Below, one piece after another: positions 49,764-58,080 of a stretch of DNA of 64,000 nt; position 1 is the stretch's first letter; every line of letters starts with the position of its first letter. A program made the position numbers and the translations under genes. The DNA is from Marinimicrobium sp038419845 (GTDB lineage: Bacteria > Pseudomonadota > Gammaproteobacteria > Pseudomonadales > Cellvibrionaceae). Location: positions 1 to 64,000 of the forward strand of contig NZ_JBCAQT010000015.1 in NCBI RefSeq assembly GCF_038419845.1, written 5' to 3'. The notes beneath the pieces are model-generated. The model searched no databases, was not told the origin of the DNA, and saw only the letters and a program-made list of their open reading frames with translations.

Positions 49764-49791
49764 GATACGGCATACGGTGACAAAAGTTGCA
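49764..49791 (-). promoter_or_regulatory. Autoregulatory ECF promoter (TGCAAC-N16-CGTATC)
   Basis: On the minus strand TGCAAC (49791-49786) and CGTATC (49769-49764) have the same spacing as the copy at 42856. The sigma gene starts 42 bp downstream. Confidence 0.7.
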
Positions 49792-49808
49792 GCGCTCGCC
49801 CCGGAAAA

Positions 49809-49857
49809 CCACTTTCTTCAGGTCCCAGTTTAGCAAAGCGGCAAAGTGGGGCGACGC
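49809..49857. repeat. REP-like element, CCACTTT...CAAAGTGGGRCGAC family, copy A
   Basis: Left arm CCACTTTC (49809-49816), right arm CAAAGTGG (49842) followed by the shared tail GGCGACGC. Lies upstream of the GH81 gene. Confidence 0.6.
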
Positions 49858-49924
49858 GGGGGAGCGGCTTCAGGTTTGATGGGATCCACAGTCGGTCTGC
49901 CGGCGGTGGGTTCCAGAACCGATA

Positions 49925-52393
49925 ATGGATAATAACAGCGAGGGCGGCGTGTCCCGGGTGAGAGTAGCAATCAGTATGTTGGCGTTGTGTCTGCTGGCGA
50001 GCGGCTGTCGGTCGCCGGATGAGCACGGCGCCGGTTCCGTCAGTGCCAGCGTTCATTCCCGCAGTTATCAGTGCGAGCGCAACAAGAGCGGAGCCGAGTT
50101 GACCAATGCCGGGGTGGTGCACGCCCAGGTCGCCTCCTGCAGCGGCGCCCTGCGTCCGCAGCCGCGCCAGCCCCAGTTGGCGGCGCCGGCGGCCCGGGAG
50201 CCCACCATGGCCCACCGCTGGTGGGGCAATGCGACCTTTTTCGGTGAACACGCCATTGATGATCCCGACGGGGTGGGTCATATCACGCCAGATCCGCTGA
50301 TGGCGCGCATCACCGAGCGGGGCATGCGCCTGATGGGCATACCGGCCGGCCTTCAGGTTGAGGGTAAGGGGGTGACTTACCCGGTTCCCGAACCTCTGAA
50401 GGAGGTTTTCGACGGTATCGCCATTGCCAATGATCAGTTCGAGCGCCTGAATGCCTACGTGGGTGACCACAGTGATGGCAGTGTGTCCGTGGAATGGCGC
50501 AGTAGCCACCGACCGGTCATGTCCGCCACCTTTGTACAGGGCTCGCCCTACGTCTATCTCAGTGTGTTCCGCGGGGATCTGCTGTTGCGTACCCTGGAAG
50601 CCGATGGTGAGCGCAAGGGCATTTTCTACCGGGATGACAACAGCCTAGGGGTCTGGACCGATGTCGCCGGGCAGAAAAACCACTTCCTGCTGACCGGACA
50701 CGGCGAGACCCGCTTCACCGGTGAGAGCGGCTCGGAGATCATCGCCGCCAGCCGGAACAGCCACTTTACCCTGACCTGGCTGCCCGAGACCGAGGGTGGC
50801 CCCCCGGCAAAGATGATCCGGGACTTTCTGGCCCACGCCCGCCAACCCGTGGACGAGGTCCGGGTGGATTATGAGGTGGACCCGCAGACCTACCAGGTCA
50901 AGGTGGTGCACCGCTACCGCTATCAGGGTGAAGCCGTTGAAACCCTGGCCGGGCTGCAACCGTTGCACTGGAAAAACAGTGAGCAAGCGCTTACGGACTA
51001 TAAAACCCGCAGTGCCCGTGGGGTGGTACGTTTCGCGGTAACCGACGGCTTTGACTATTCGCTCCCCCATGTGGGGGTGCTGCCGGGGCTGCCGGCCGGG
51101 CTGGGCGAGTATGAACCCGAGCGCCTGCACGCGCTGATTCGTGACTTCCTCGCCCGGTCACCGCAGGAGTGGAACTCCGCCACCGATACCTATTTCGCCG
51201 GCAAAAATTACGGCAAAGTGGCCGAACTGGCGCTGATCGCCCGCGAAGAGGGGCTGAAGTCCGAGGCGGACCGGCTGCTGGACTGGCTCAAGTCCGAACT
51301 GGAGGACTGGTTTACCGCCGATCCGTCCAAAGAGTCCAGGTACTTTGTGTACGACGACCTGTGGAATACGGTGTTGGGGGTGGATGAATCCTTCGGCGCC
51401 CACCAGGCCCTCAATGATCACCACTTTCACTACGGTTATTTTGTGCGTGCGGCCGCCGAAATCTGCCGGGTCGACCCGGGCTGGTGCGCCGAGGACCGCT
51501 GGGGGCCGATGGTCGAACTGCTGATCCGGGACTATGCGGCCGGGCGCGATGATCCCCAGTTTCCCTACCTTCGCCACTTTGATCCGGCCTTCGGGTTTTC
51601 CTGGGCCTCCGGTTCCGCCAACTACCTGCTGGGCAATAACAACGAATCCACCTCGGAGGCGGCGACCGCCTATGGCGCCATGGTGCTCTATGGCCTGGTG
51701 ACCGACCAGCCCGACCTGGTCGAGCGCGGTGTCTACCTGCAGGCCTCGACGGCCGCCACTTTCTGGGAATACTGGAACGATATAGATGGCTATCGCGGGC
51801 GTCCATCCGTGCACCACAATTTCCCCGAGGCCTATGACAAACTCACCACCTCCATCGTCTGGGGAGCGGGTCACGTCTTCACCACCTGGTTCAGCGACGC
51901 CCGCGCCCACATCCTCGGAATCCAGGGGTTGCCCCTGAGCCCTCTGGTGCTTCATCTCGGCTTGCACCCGGATTATCTGCAGGACTACGTCGCCCTGGGG
52001 CTGTCGGAGTCCGCCAACGGCAAGCCCTCGGGGCTCAAGGATGGACACTGGCGGGACGTCTGGTGGAATATCTGGGCCATGACCGACGCCGAGGCCGCAC
52101 TCGAGGATCTGGCCGCGCATGGAACGGACTATGTGCCGGAAGAGGGCGAAACACGGGCGCATACGTATCACTGGGTCCACGCCTGGCGCGAATTGGGGCA
52201 CCTGCGCTCCGGCCGAGGAGATTTGACCGCCGATTACCCGGCGGCACTGGCCTTTGAGTCCGACGCTCATACGCTTTATCTGGTCTACAATTTCAGTACC
52301 ACTGAACGGACAGTGACTTTCTCTGACGGAGTCCGGCTCAGGGTGGACCCGGGAGCCTTCGAAATCCTGAAAATGCCGGCACACGGGGGCTGA
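49925..52393 (+). CDS. GH81 endo-beta-1,3-glucanase (laminarinase), lipoprotein
   Basis: 822 residues from ATG 49925; a GTG at 49949 with GAGG-like signal would give a tighter signal peptide (MSRVRVAISMLALCLLASGC). The lipobox LLASGC makes it an exported, probably surface-attached enzyme. The catalytic half (from about residue 400) has NDHHFHYGYFVRAAAEI near residue 496 (catalytic Asp) and NYLLGNNNESTSEA near 567 (catalytic Glu pair), plus HHNFPEAYDKLTTSIVWGAG and DVWWNIWAMTDAEAAL: the GH81 pattern. GH81 cuts internal beta-1,3 links of laminarin or curdlan. It heads a beta-glucan uptake region, just before a TonB receptor. Confidence 0.9.
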   Translation: MDNNSEGGVSRVRVAISMLALCLLASGCRSPDEHGAGSVSASVHSRSYQCERNKSGAELTNAGVVHAQVASCSGALRPQPRQPQLAAPAAREPTMAHRWWGNATFFGEHAIDDPDGVGHITPDPLMARITERGMRLMGIPAGLQVEGKGVTYPVPEPLKEVFDGIAIANDQFERLNAYVGDHSDGSVSVEWRSSHRPVMSATFVQGSPYVYLSVFRGDLLLRTLEADGERKGIFYRDDNSLGVWTDVAGQKNHFLLTGHGETRFTGESGSEIIAASRNSHFTLTWLPETEGGPPAKMIRDFLAHARQPVDEVRVDYEVDPQTYQVKVVHRYRYQGEAVETLAGLQPLHWKNSEQALTDYKTRSARGVVRFAVTDGFDYSLPHVGVLPGLPAGLGEYEPERLHALIRDFLARSPQEWNSATDTYFAGKNYGKVAELALIAREEGLKSEADRLLDWLKSELEDWFTADPSKESRYFVYDDLWNTVLGVDESFGAHQALNDHHFHYGYFVRAAAEICRVDPGWCAEDRWGPMVELLIRDYAAGRDDPQFPYLRHFDPAFGFSWASGSANYLLGNNNESTSEAATAYGAMVLYGLVTDQPDLVERGVYLQASTAATFWEYWNDIDGYRGRPSVHHNFPEAYDKLTTSIVWGAGHVFTTWFSDARAHILGIQGLPLSPLVLHLGLHPDYLQDYVALGLSESANGKPSGLKDGHWRDVWWNIWAMTDAEAALEDLAAHGTDYVPEEGETRAHTYHWVHAWRELGHLRSGRGDLTADYPAALAFESDAHTLYLVYNFSTTERTVTFSDGVRLRVDPGAFEILKMPAHGG

Positions 52394-52399
52394 GCCGGC

Positions 52400-52428
52400 G
52401 TCTCGCTTTAGAAATCGTAAAGTGAGAC
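52400..52428. terminator. Hairpin after the GH81 gene
   Basis: GTCTCGCTTTA / TAAAGTGAGAC (one G-T pair) with a seven-base loop, beginning seven bases after the GH81 stop. No T-tract, so it may be a weak terminator or mRNA-protecting hairpin. Confidence 0.5.
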
Positions 52429-52431
52429 TGG

Positions 52432-52466
52432 CCACCTTGAGGTGTGTCATCAAAGTGGGACGACGC
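52432..52466. repeat. REP-like element, CCACTTT...CAAAGTGGGRCGAC family, copy B
   Basis: Left arm CCACCTTG (52432-52439), right arm CAAAGTGG (52451) and tail GACGACGC, followed by a second partial CAAAGTGG at 52466. Lies upstream of the TonB receptor. Confidence 0.6.
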
Positions 52467-52562
52467 AAAGTGGCGGCATGAGGATAGTGTTGACTGAGCG
52501 GCCTACCCATCACGGCTGCATCGGTAGCACCTATAAAATTATAACGGTTTGAGGATTAGCAT

Positions 52563-55500
52563 ATGACCAACAACAGCAGTTTCAAGCGCAAGCTCATTGC
52601 CTCTATTGTCGCGTCCTCCGCGCTCACGGGCATGACCAGCGGCGCCCTCGCTCAGGAAGCTGAGGATGCGATGCTGGAGGAGATTGTCGTCACCGGCATT
52701 CGCGCCAGTCTGACCCGCTCCATGGATATCAAGCGGGACTCCCGCGGTATTGTGGATGCCATCTCCGCCGAAGACATCGGTAAGTTCCCGGACACCAACC
52801 TCGCTGAATCGCTTCAGCGTATTACGGGTGTCTCGATTAACCGTCGCGATGGTGAAGGCGCCAAAGTGACTGTTCGTGGCCTGGGCCCCGATTTCAACCT
52901 GGTGACCCTTAATGGTCGTCAGATGCCCGGCGCGACCATCAATGCCACCTCTGCCTCCGGTTCACGGTCCTTTGACTTTGCCAACCTGGCCTCGGAAGGT
53001 GTGACCGGCGTTGAAGTCTATAAGACGGCCCGCGCTGACGTACCTCCGGGTGGCATGGGTGCTACCATCAACATCCTGACACCGCGCCCGCTGGAGCTTG
53101 ATTCCCGCGCCTCAGTCGGCATCAAGGGTGTTTACGATGACTCCTCAGTGGATAGCAGCCTGACACCGGAAATCTCGGGTATATTTACCGACACCTACGC
53201 CGACGGTAAATTCGGTGTGGCGGTCACTGGCAGCTACCAGGAGCGCCAGGGTGGTTCCGCTACCGCGCAAATCGGCACTGGCTGGCGCTCATTCCCGGGC
53301 ACCGTGGTGCAGGACTGGAGTGGCGAGCCTGGCGTGACCAATGAGTGGGGCGGCATTGATTTCGCCAACGGCAACCACCGCAACCAGCCAGCGGCCGAAG
53401 ACGTCTACTCTACGCCCCAGCAGATGGGCTATGCCTTTACCGAGTTTGAGCGCAAGCGGACCAACGGACAGCTGACTCTGCAATTTGCACCGAATGAGGA
53501 CCTGACCACCACCCTGGACTACACCTACAGCAAGAACGAGATCGATTCCGAGTACAACGACGTGGGTGGTTGGTTCAACTTCGGTGGTCAGAGCACCATC
53601 TTCACTGACAATGAGTCGCCCGCGGTTCAGACGCCGCTGCTCTACTCGGAGAACATGGACGGTGGCGACCTGCCGTTTGGTGTGGGTGAGCAGTCCTCGC
53701 TCTACGAGAACAACTCCATCGGCTTCAATGCCGAGTGGAATCCCATCGAGCCGCTGACTCTGTCTATGGATGTGCATAGCTCTGAGGCAGAAGCCCGCCC
53801 CAACAACCCTTACGGCAACAGTGTCGGCATCGCGACTTCTGCCTATATTCGCGACCAGACCACGTTGAACGTCAAGGGCGATATGCCGGTTCTGATCCTG
53901 GACATCGTGGATGGCGCTGGCGGTAGTGCTCTGCGTACTGAAGACCTGCAGGTTTCCGGTAGTTTCTTCCGCAACAGCCAGATGAAACACGAGATCGACC
54001 AGATTCAGCTCGATGGTGAGTGGGAATTCAACGATGCCATGCGTCTGCAGTTCGGTATCGCCCGCACCGAGAGCGATTATCGTTCAGCCTTCTCTAACGT
54101 CCAGCGTGACAGCTGGGGCGGTTTGGGTGAAGCCGGTGATATGCCGGCGGACTTCTTTACCCGCGAGACCATCCTCGATCGCTTCGACAAAGAATACGCC
54201 GAGACGACAGCGGAAGAGATGGAGTTCCTGGGTGGCTCCAACACTGCGCCGTTGAATGAGCGGTTTGCGTTCAACTTCCAGGACGTGCGTGATTTCGCCG
54301 CGGCGAATTATGACGACGGCTCCGGCCCGGCGAGCTGCGCTGAAGGCGGTTCTTATTACTGTTCTGTCGCTCCTGATGAGTTCAATGAGATCTATGAAGA
54401 CTCGGATAGCGCTTACGTTCAGTTCAACTGGGACACCTACGTGGCCGAGATGCCGCTTGGCGTGAATGCCGGTGTTCGCTATGAATCCACAGAAGTGAGC
54501 ACTCCGGCCAGCACCCAGAGCTACGGCCCGATCGAGTGGGTTGCCGCCAACGAGTTCACCATGCCAAAAGTGGGTGGCGCAGAGCCTATCACTGATTCCG
54601 GTGAATACGACTTCACGCTCCCCTCTCTGGACCTGAGCCTGGAAGTGGTTGAGGACGTGATTGTGCGCGCTTCCTACGGCCAGAGCATTGCCCGTCCGAA
54701 CTGGTTGGATCTGCGTGGTGGCACCAGCTACAGCCAGGGCGTCCGGGTGAACGGGGGCACGGCAAGCCGCGGCAACCCCGGCCTGAAACCGTTCAAGTCC
54801 GACAATTTCGATCTCTCGGCAGAATGGTACTATGGCGAAGCGAGCTATGTGTCTGTGGGCTACTTCCAGAAAGAGGTCGAGAACTTCCTGGGTTCCCGCG
54901 TAGTGCGTGAAGACGCACCGCTGGAAAACACGCCCCATCCGGCGATGGGCGAGCGCGCTCAAGCCGCAATCGACAGTGGCATTGAGCCGAATGATGTCGG
55001 GGGCATTCGCCAGTATATTTTCGACAACTTTGCCGATCCGGAAACCGCCTACATGAACGACAGCGGTAATATCGTGATTGTCGGTATTCCCGGTGAAGAC
55101 CCCAATTCGCCGTTTGATGTCACTGAAACCGCCAACTCTGACGAGGTCGTCGATATTGACGGCTGGGAATTGGCCGTGCAGCACAACTTCTGGGATACTG
55201 GATTTGGTGTGATTGCCAACTACACTCTGGTAGAGGAAAGCACCGAGTTTGACAATCTGGTGCTGCGTGATCCGCAGTTCGCCATTACCGGTGCCAGTGA
55301 CACCGCCAACCTGATTGCCTTCTATGAAAAAGACGGCTGGCAGGCGCGGATTGCCTACAACTGGCGTGACTCCTTCCTGGCCTCAACCGCGTCCGGAACG
55401 GGCAACAACCCGATCTACGTGGACGAATACAGCCAGGTGGATTTGAACGTCAGCTACGATGTGACCGATAATCTGTCCGTGTTCTTCGAGGGGCTGAATG

Positions 55501-55604
55501 TCACCGAAGAAAGCGGTCGTAACTACGGTCGTGCGAACGAGCAGGTTCTGGGCTTCTTCCAGGGCTACGCTCGCTACAACATCGGCGCTCGTTACAGCTT
55601 CTAA
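52563..55604 (+). CDS. TonB-dependent receptor (TIGR01782-type, glucan locus)
   Basis: 1013 residues. Signal peptide ends near residue 31 (GALAQEAED). TonB box region LEEIVVTGIRASLTRSMDIKRDS is followed by the plug (DAISAEDIGKFPDTNLAESLQRITGVSINRRDGEGAKVTVRGLGPDFNLVTLNGRQMPG; GVEVYKTARADVPPGGMGATINILTPRPL) and the barrel ending YARYNIGARYSF. This is the Xanthomonas/Caulobacter carbohydrate-type TonB receptor group. It should import beta-glucan oligomers released by GH81. Two hairpins after the stop separate it from the SapC-halogenase operon. Confidence 0.93.
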   Translation: MTNNSSFKRKLIASIVASSALTGMTSGALAQEAEDAMLEEIVVTGIRASLTRSMDIKRDSRGIVDAISAEDIGKFPDTNLAESLQRITGVSINRRDGEGAKVTVRGLGPDFNLVTLNGRQMPGATINATSASGSRSFDFANLASEGVTGVEVYKTARADVPPGGMGATINILTPRPLELDSRASVGIKGVYDDSSVDSSLTPEISGIFTDTYADGKFGVAVTGSYQERQGGSATAQIGTGWRSFPGTVVQDWSGEPGVTNEWGGIDFANGNHRNQPAAEDVYSTPQQMGYAFTEFERKRTNGQLTLQFAPNEDLTTTLDYTYSKNEIDSEYNDVGGWFNFGGQSTIFTDNESPAVQTPLLYSENMDGGDLPFGVGEQSSLYENNSIGFNAEWNPIEPLTLSMDVHSSEAEARPNNPYGNSVGIATSAYIRDQTTLNVKGDMPVLILDIVDGAGGSALRTEDLQVSGSFFRNSQMKHEIDQIQLDGEWEFNDAMRLQFGIARTESDYRSAFSNVQRDSWGGLGEAGDMPADFFTRETILDRFDKEYAETTAEEMEFLGGSNTAPLNERFAFNFQDVRDFAAANYDDGSGPASCAEGGSYYCSVAPDEFNEIYEDSDSAYVQFNWDTYVAEMPLGVNAGVRYESTEVSTPASTQSYGPIEWVAANEFTMPKVGGAEPITDSGEYDFTLPSLDLSLEVVEDVIVRASYGQSIARPNWLDLRGGTSYSQGVRVNGGTASRGNPGLKPFKSDNFDLSAEWYYGEASYVSVGYFQKEVENFLGSRVVREDAPLENTPHPAMGERAQAAIDSGIEPNDVGGIRQYIFDNFADPETAYMNDSGNIVIVGIPGEDPNSPFDVTETANSDEVVDIDGWELAVQHNFWDTGFGVIANYTLVEESTEFDNLVLRDPQFAITGASDTANLIAFYEKDGWQARIAYNWRDSFLASTASGTGNNPIYVDEYSQVDLNVSYDVTDNLSVFFEGLNVTEESGRNYGRANEQVLGFFQGYARYNIGARYSF

Positions 55605-55621
55605 GCGAGAGTGGGTGAATT

Positions 55622-55658
55622 GGGTGGCAGTCTCTGGTATACGTAGAGACTGCCACCC
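55622..55658. other. Perfect 13-bp hairpin after the TonB receptor gene
   Basis: GGGTGGCAGTCTC / GAGACTGCCACCC around an eleven-base loop, seventeen bases after the stop. No T-tract, so probably a 3'-end stability or processing element. Confidence 0.7.
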
Positions 55659-55670
55659 GGTTGATGCAAG

Positions 55671-55698
55671 GAAAGCCGCCGCTGTTGGGCGGCTTTTC
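55671..55698 (+). terminator. Intrinsic terminator
   Basis: AAAGCCGCC / GGCGGCTTT stem with a seven-base loop and TTTTCTGTCT. It separates the TonB receptor transcript from the SapC operon. Confidence 0.75.
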
Positions 55699-55764
55699 TG
55701 TCTCAGCTCATACGACCAGCTGAATCGTTTATTACTATAAACACAAAGAACGAGGTGCCTTTAG

Positions 55765-56493
55765 GTGAAAACCGTATTACTCAACAGTGAGCAGCACCGT
55801 GACCTGCGTGTGGACAATCACTTCCGCCGCGAATACGGTGATGCGGTCATGTGGGGCCAGACTTTCTCCCCGGAGTTTCGGGCCGTACAGGCGCACTATC
55901 CCATATTGTTTCAAAAAGATCCGAACAGCGGGCGCTTCTTCTCAGTTGCACTGTTTGGACTGGAGCAGGGTGAAAACCTGTTTCTCAAAGATGACCGGTG
56001 GGATGCCGGTTACATTCCCCTGATGATGCAGCGCGTGCCTTTCTCCATCGGCACCTATCCCGGCGATGACGGCGACGAGCCGCGCCGCATGATGCACATC
56101 GATGTGGACCATCCCAAAGTCAACACCGAAACGGGGCCCAGACTCTTTGAAGAGCACGGCGCCAATACCGATTACCTTGATCGCGTCTCCGGAATGCTGG
56201 AGGCGATCCACGTCTGGCATCAGCACGACCTGGCCTTTATCGACACACTGGTTGAACTGAAGCTGCTGGAACCGGTGACCATGGACATTACCCTGGAGGA
56301 TGGCACGAGCGGCCAGTTGATGGGGTTTTATACCGTTCAGGAAGACCGCCTCAAAGCCCTGAGTGGCGAACAGATTGCCCGATTGCACGAGCTCGGCTTC
56401 CTGGAGCCCATCTATATGACGATGGCGTCCATGGGGAAAATGCCCACCCTGATTGAGCGTAAATCGCGGAACGATCATGAGCGCCAGCAATAG
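55765..56493 (+). CDS. SapC family protein
   Basis: 242 residues from a GTG (GAGG upstream). The family pattern is clear: LRVDNHFRREYGDAVMWGQTFSPEFRAVQAHYPILFQKDPNSGRFFSVALFGLEQGENLFL, YIPLMMQRVPFSIG and LEPIYMTMASMGKMPTLIERKSRN at the end. SapC is named after a Campylobacter S-layer locus, but in this group it is a small soluble protein of unknown function regularly next to TonB receptors and halogenase-like genes. No signal peptide, no membrane helix. First gene of the operon; its 3' end overlaps the next gene by 17 bases. Confidence 0.88.
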   Translation: MKTVLLNSEQHRDLRVDNHFRREYGDAVMWGQTFSPEFRAVQAHYPILFQKDPNSGRFFSVALFGLEQGENLFLKDDRWDAGYIPLMMQRVPFSIGTYPGDDGDEPRRMMHIDVDHPKVNTETGPRLFEEHGANTDYLDRVSGMLEAIHVWHQHDLAFIDTLVELKLLEPVTMDITLEDGTSGQLMGFYTVQEDRLKALSGEQIARLHELGFLEPIYMTMASMGKMPTLIERKSRNDHERQQ

Positions 56494-58048
56494 CGCCATC
56501 GACCAGATTGTCATTGTCGGTGGAGGCACAGCCGGCTGGTTGACGGCGGGCCTGCTCGCGGCGGACATGCGGCTGGACCCTCGCCCCAATAGGCGGATCA
56601 CGCTGCTGGAGTCGCCGGATATTCCCACCGTGGGCGTCGGCGAGGGAACCTGGCCCTCGATGCTGGAGACCTTGCGGAGCATTGGTCTGTCCGAGACCGA
56701 ATTCATTCGCGAGTGCGATGTCAGTTTCAAGCAGGGCTCGCGTTTCCAGAACTGGTGCCGTGGTGAGGGCGAGCGGTACGATCACCCGTTTACGCTTCCG
56801 GCCCAATATGGTCGGCTCAATCTGGCGGAGCATTGGTTGCAGGCGGGTGGTGATATACCCTTTGCTTATGCGGTCAGCCCGCAGTCGGCGGCTTGTGATC
56901 AGGGGCGGGCGCCCAAGCAGCTCGCCACCCCGGAATACGCCTTTAACCTGAACTACGGTTACCACCTGGATGCGGGCAAGTTTACCCGTCTGTTGCAACG
57001 CCACTGCGTGGAGCGCCTGGGCGTGGTTCATCACCTGGGCGAAGTGACCGGGGTCCAATCCCTGGACAATGGCGATATCAAGCACCTGCACCTGAAGTCC
57101 GGCGAGACGCTGGCCGGTGATCTGTTTATCGATTGCACCGGTATGGCGTCGCGCCTGCTCGGTCAGCACTATCAGGTGCCCTGGGTCAGTCAGCGCTCCG
57201 TACTGTTTAATGACTCGGCCCTGGCGGTTCAGGTGCCTTATTCCACGGAGCAGAGCCCGATTGCGTCACAAACCCTGAGCACCGCCCACGCGGAGGGCTG
57301 GATCTGGGATATTGCCCTGCCTACCCGACGCGGCGTCGGTGCGGTCTTCTCTTCTCATCATATTGATCAAGACAGCGTGCATGAGCGTTTGGCGGCCTAT
57401 GTGCAGAACACCGATTCAGGCGCGAGGCTGAGTGACCTGTCACCGAGATTGATCCGTTTTGATCCGGGCCATCGTCAACGCTTCTGGCAGAACAACTGTG
57501 TGGCGATCGGCTTGTCGGCAGGATTCATTGAACCACTGGAAGCCACCGCCCTGGTGCTGGTGGAGCGCTCGGCCCAGTTCCTGGTACAGCAAATGCCGGA
57601 AAATCGGGAGGAAATGTCGGTGGTCTCCCGCCGTTTCAATCAGCGCTTCAGCCGCCACTGGGACAACATTATCGGTTTTCTGAAGTTGCACTATGTGCTC
57701 AGTGCGCGGGAGGATTCCGACTACTGGCGGGATCATCGCGCCGAGGAAAGCGTACCGGATGAATTGACCGAGCAACTATTGCTTTGGCGCTCCCGTAGCC
57801 CCTGGACCTGTGACAGCCTGTATCGGGAAGAACTGTTTCCCTCCGCCAGCTACCAGTACATTCTTTACGGGATGCGTCCGGACCATACCGCCACGGCCGG
57901 GCTGGAAAGACGGGTACGACAATCCGGAGCGGGCGCGCACGCCGCTTTTCACGAGAACGGGATGGAGACCCGAAAACTCCTGCAGGGGTTGCCGGATAAC
58001 CGGACCCTGTTAAATCATATTCGCCAGCACGGCCTCCATACCGTGTAG
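56477..58048 (+). CDS. Tryptophan-halogenase-family flavoprotein, divergent copy
   Basis: 523 residues from ATG 56477. FAD site VIVGGGTAGWLTAGLLAADM at residues 12-31 and SPDIPTVGVGEGTWPSMLETL; the Lys equivalent to the catalytic residue of PrnA is Lys85 in SFKQGSRFQNW. The tunnel motif W-x-W-x-I-P is altered to WIWDIALP, and the usual E-P-L-E-S near the active site reads EPLEA. So chlorination chemistry is uncertain; it may be a non-halogenating relative or act on another substrate. It would need reduced FAD from a flavin reductase, which is not encoded here. Operon with SapC (overlap) and a second halogenase-like gene. Confidence 0.82.
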   Translation: MSASNSAIDQIVIVGGGTAGWLTAGLLAADMRLDPRPNRRITLLESPDIPTVGVGEGTWPSMLETLRSIGLSETEFIRECDVSFKQGSRFQNWCRGEGERYDHPFTLPAQYGRLNLAEHWLQAGGDIPFAYAVSPQSAACDQGRAPKQLATPEYAFNLNYGYHLDAGKFTRLLQRHCVERLGVVHHLGEVTGVQSLDNGDIKHLHLKSGETLAGDLFIDCTGMASRLLGQHYQVPWVSQRSVLFNDSALAVQVPYSTEQSPIASQTLSTAHAEGWIWDIALPTRRGVGAVFSSHHIDQDSVHERLAAYVQNTDSGARLSDLSPRLIRFDPGHRQRFWQNNCVAIGLSAGFIEPLEATALVLVERSAQFLVQQMPENREEMSVVSRRFNQRFSRHWDNIIGFLKLHYVLSAREDSDYWRDHRAEESVPDELTEQLLLWRSRSPWTCDSLYREELFPSASYQYILYGMRPDHTATAGLERRVRQSGAGAHAAFHENGMETRKLLQGLPDNRTLLNHIRQHGLHTV

Positions 58049-58080
58049 ACACGATTCGCTCAAAGTGAGCCGAGGTAAGC

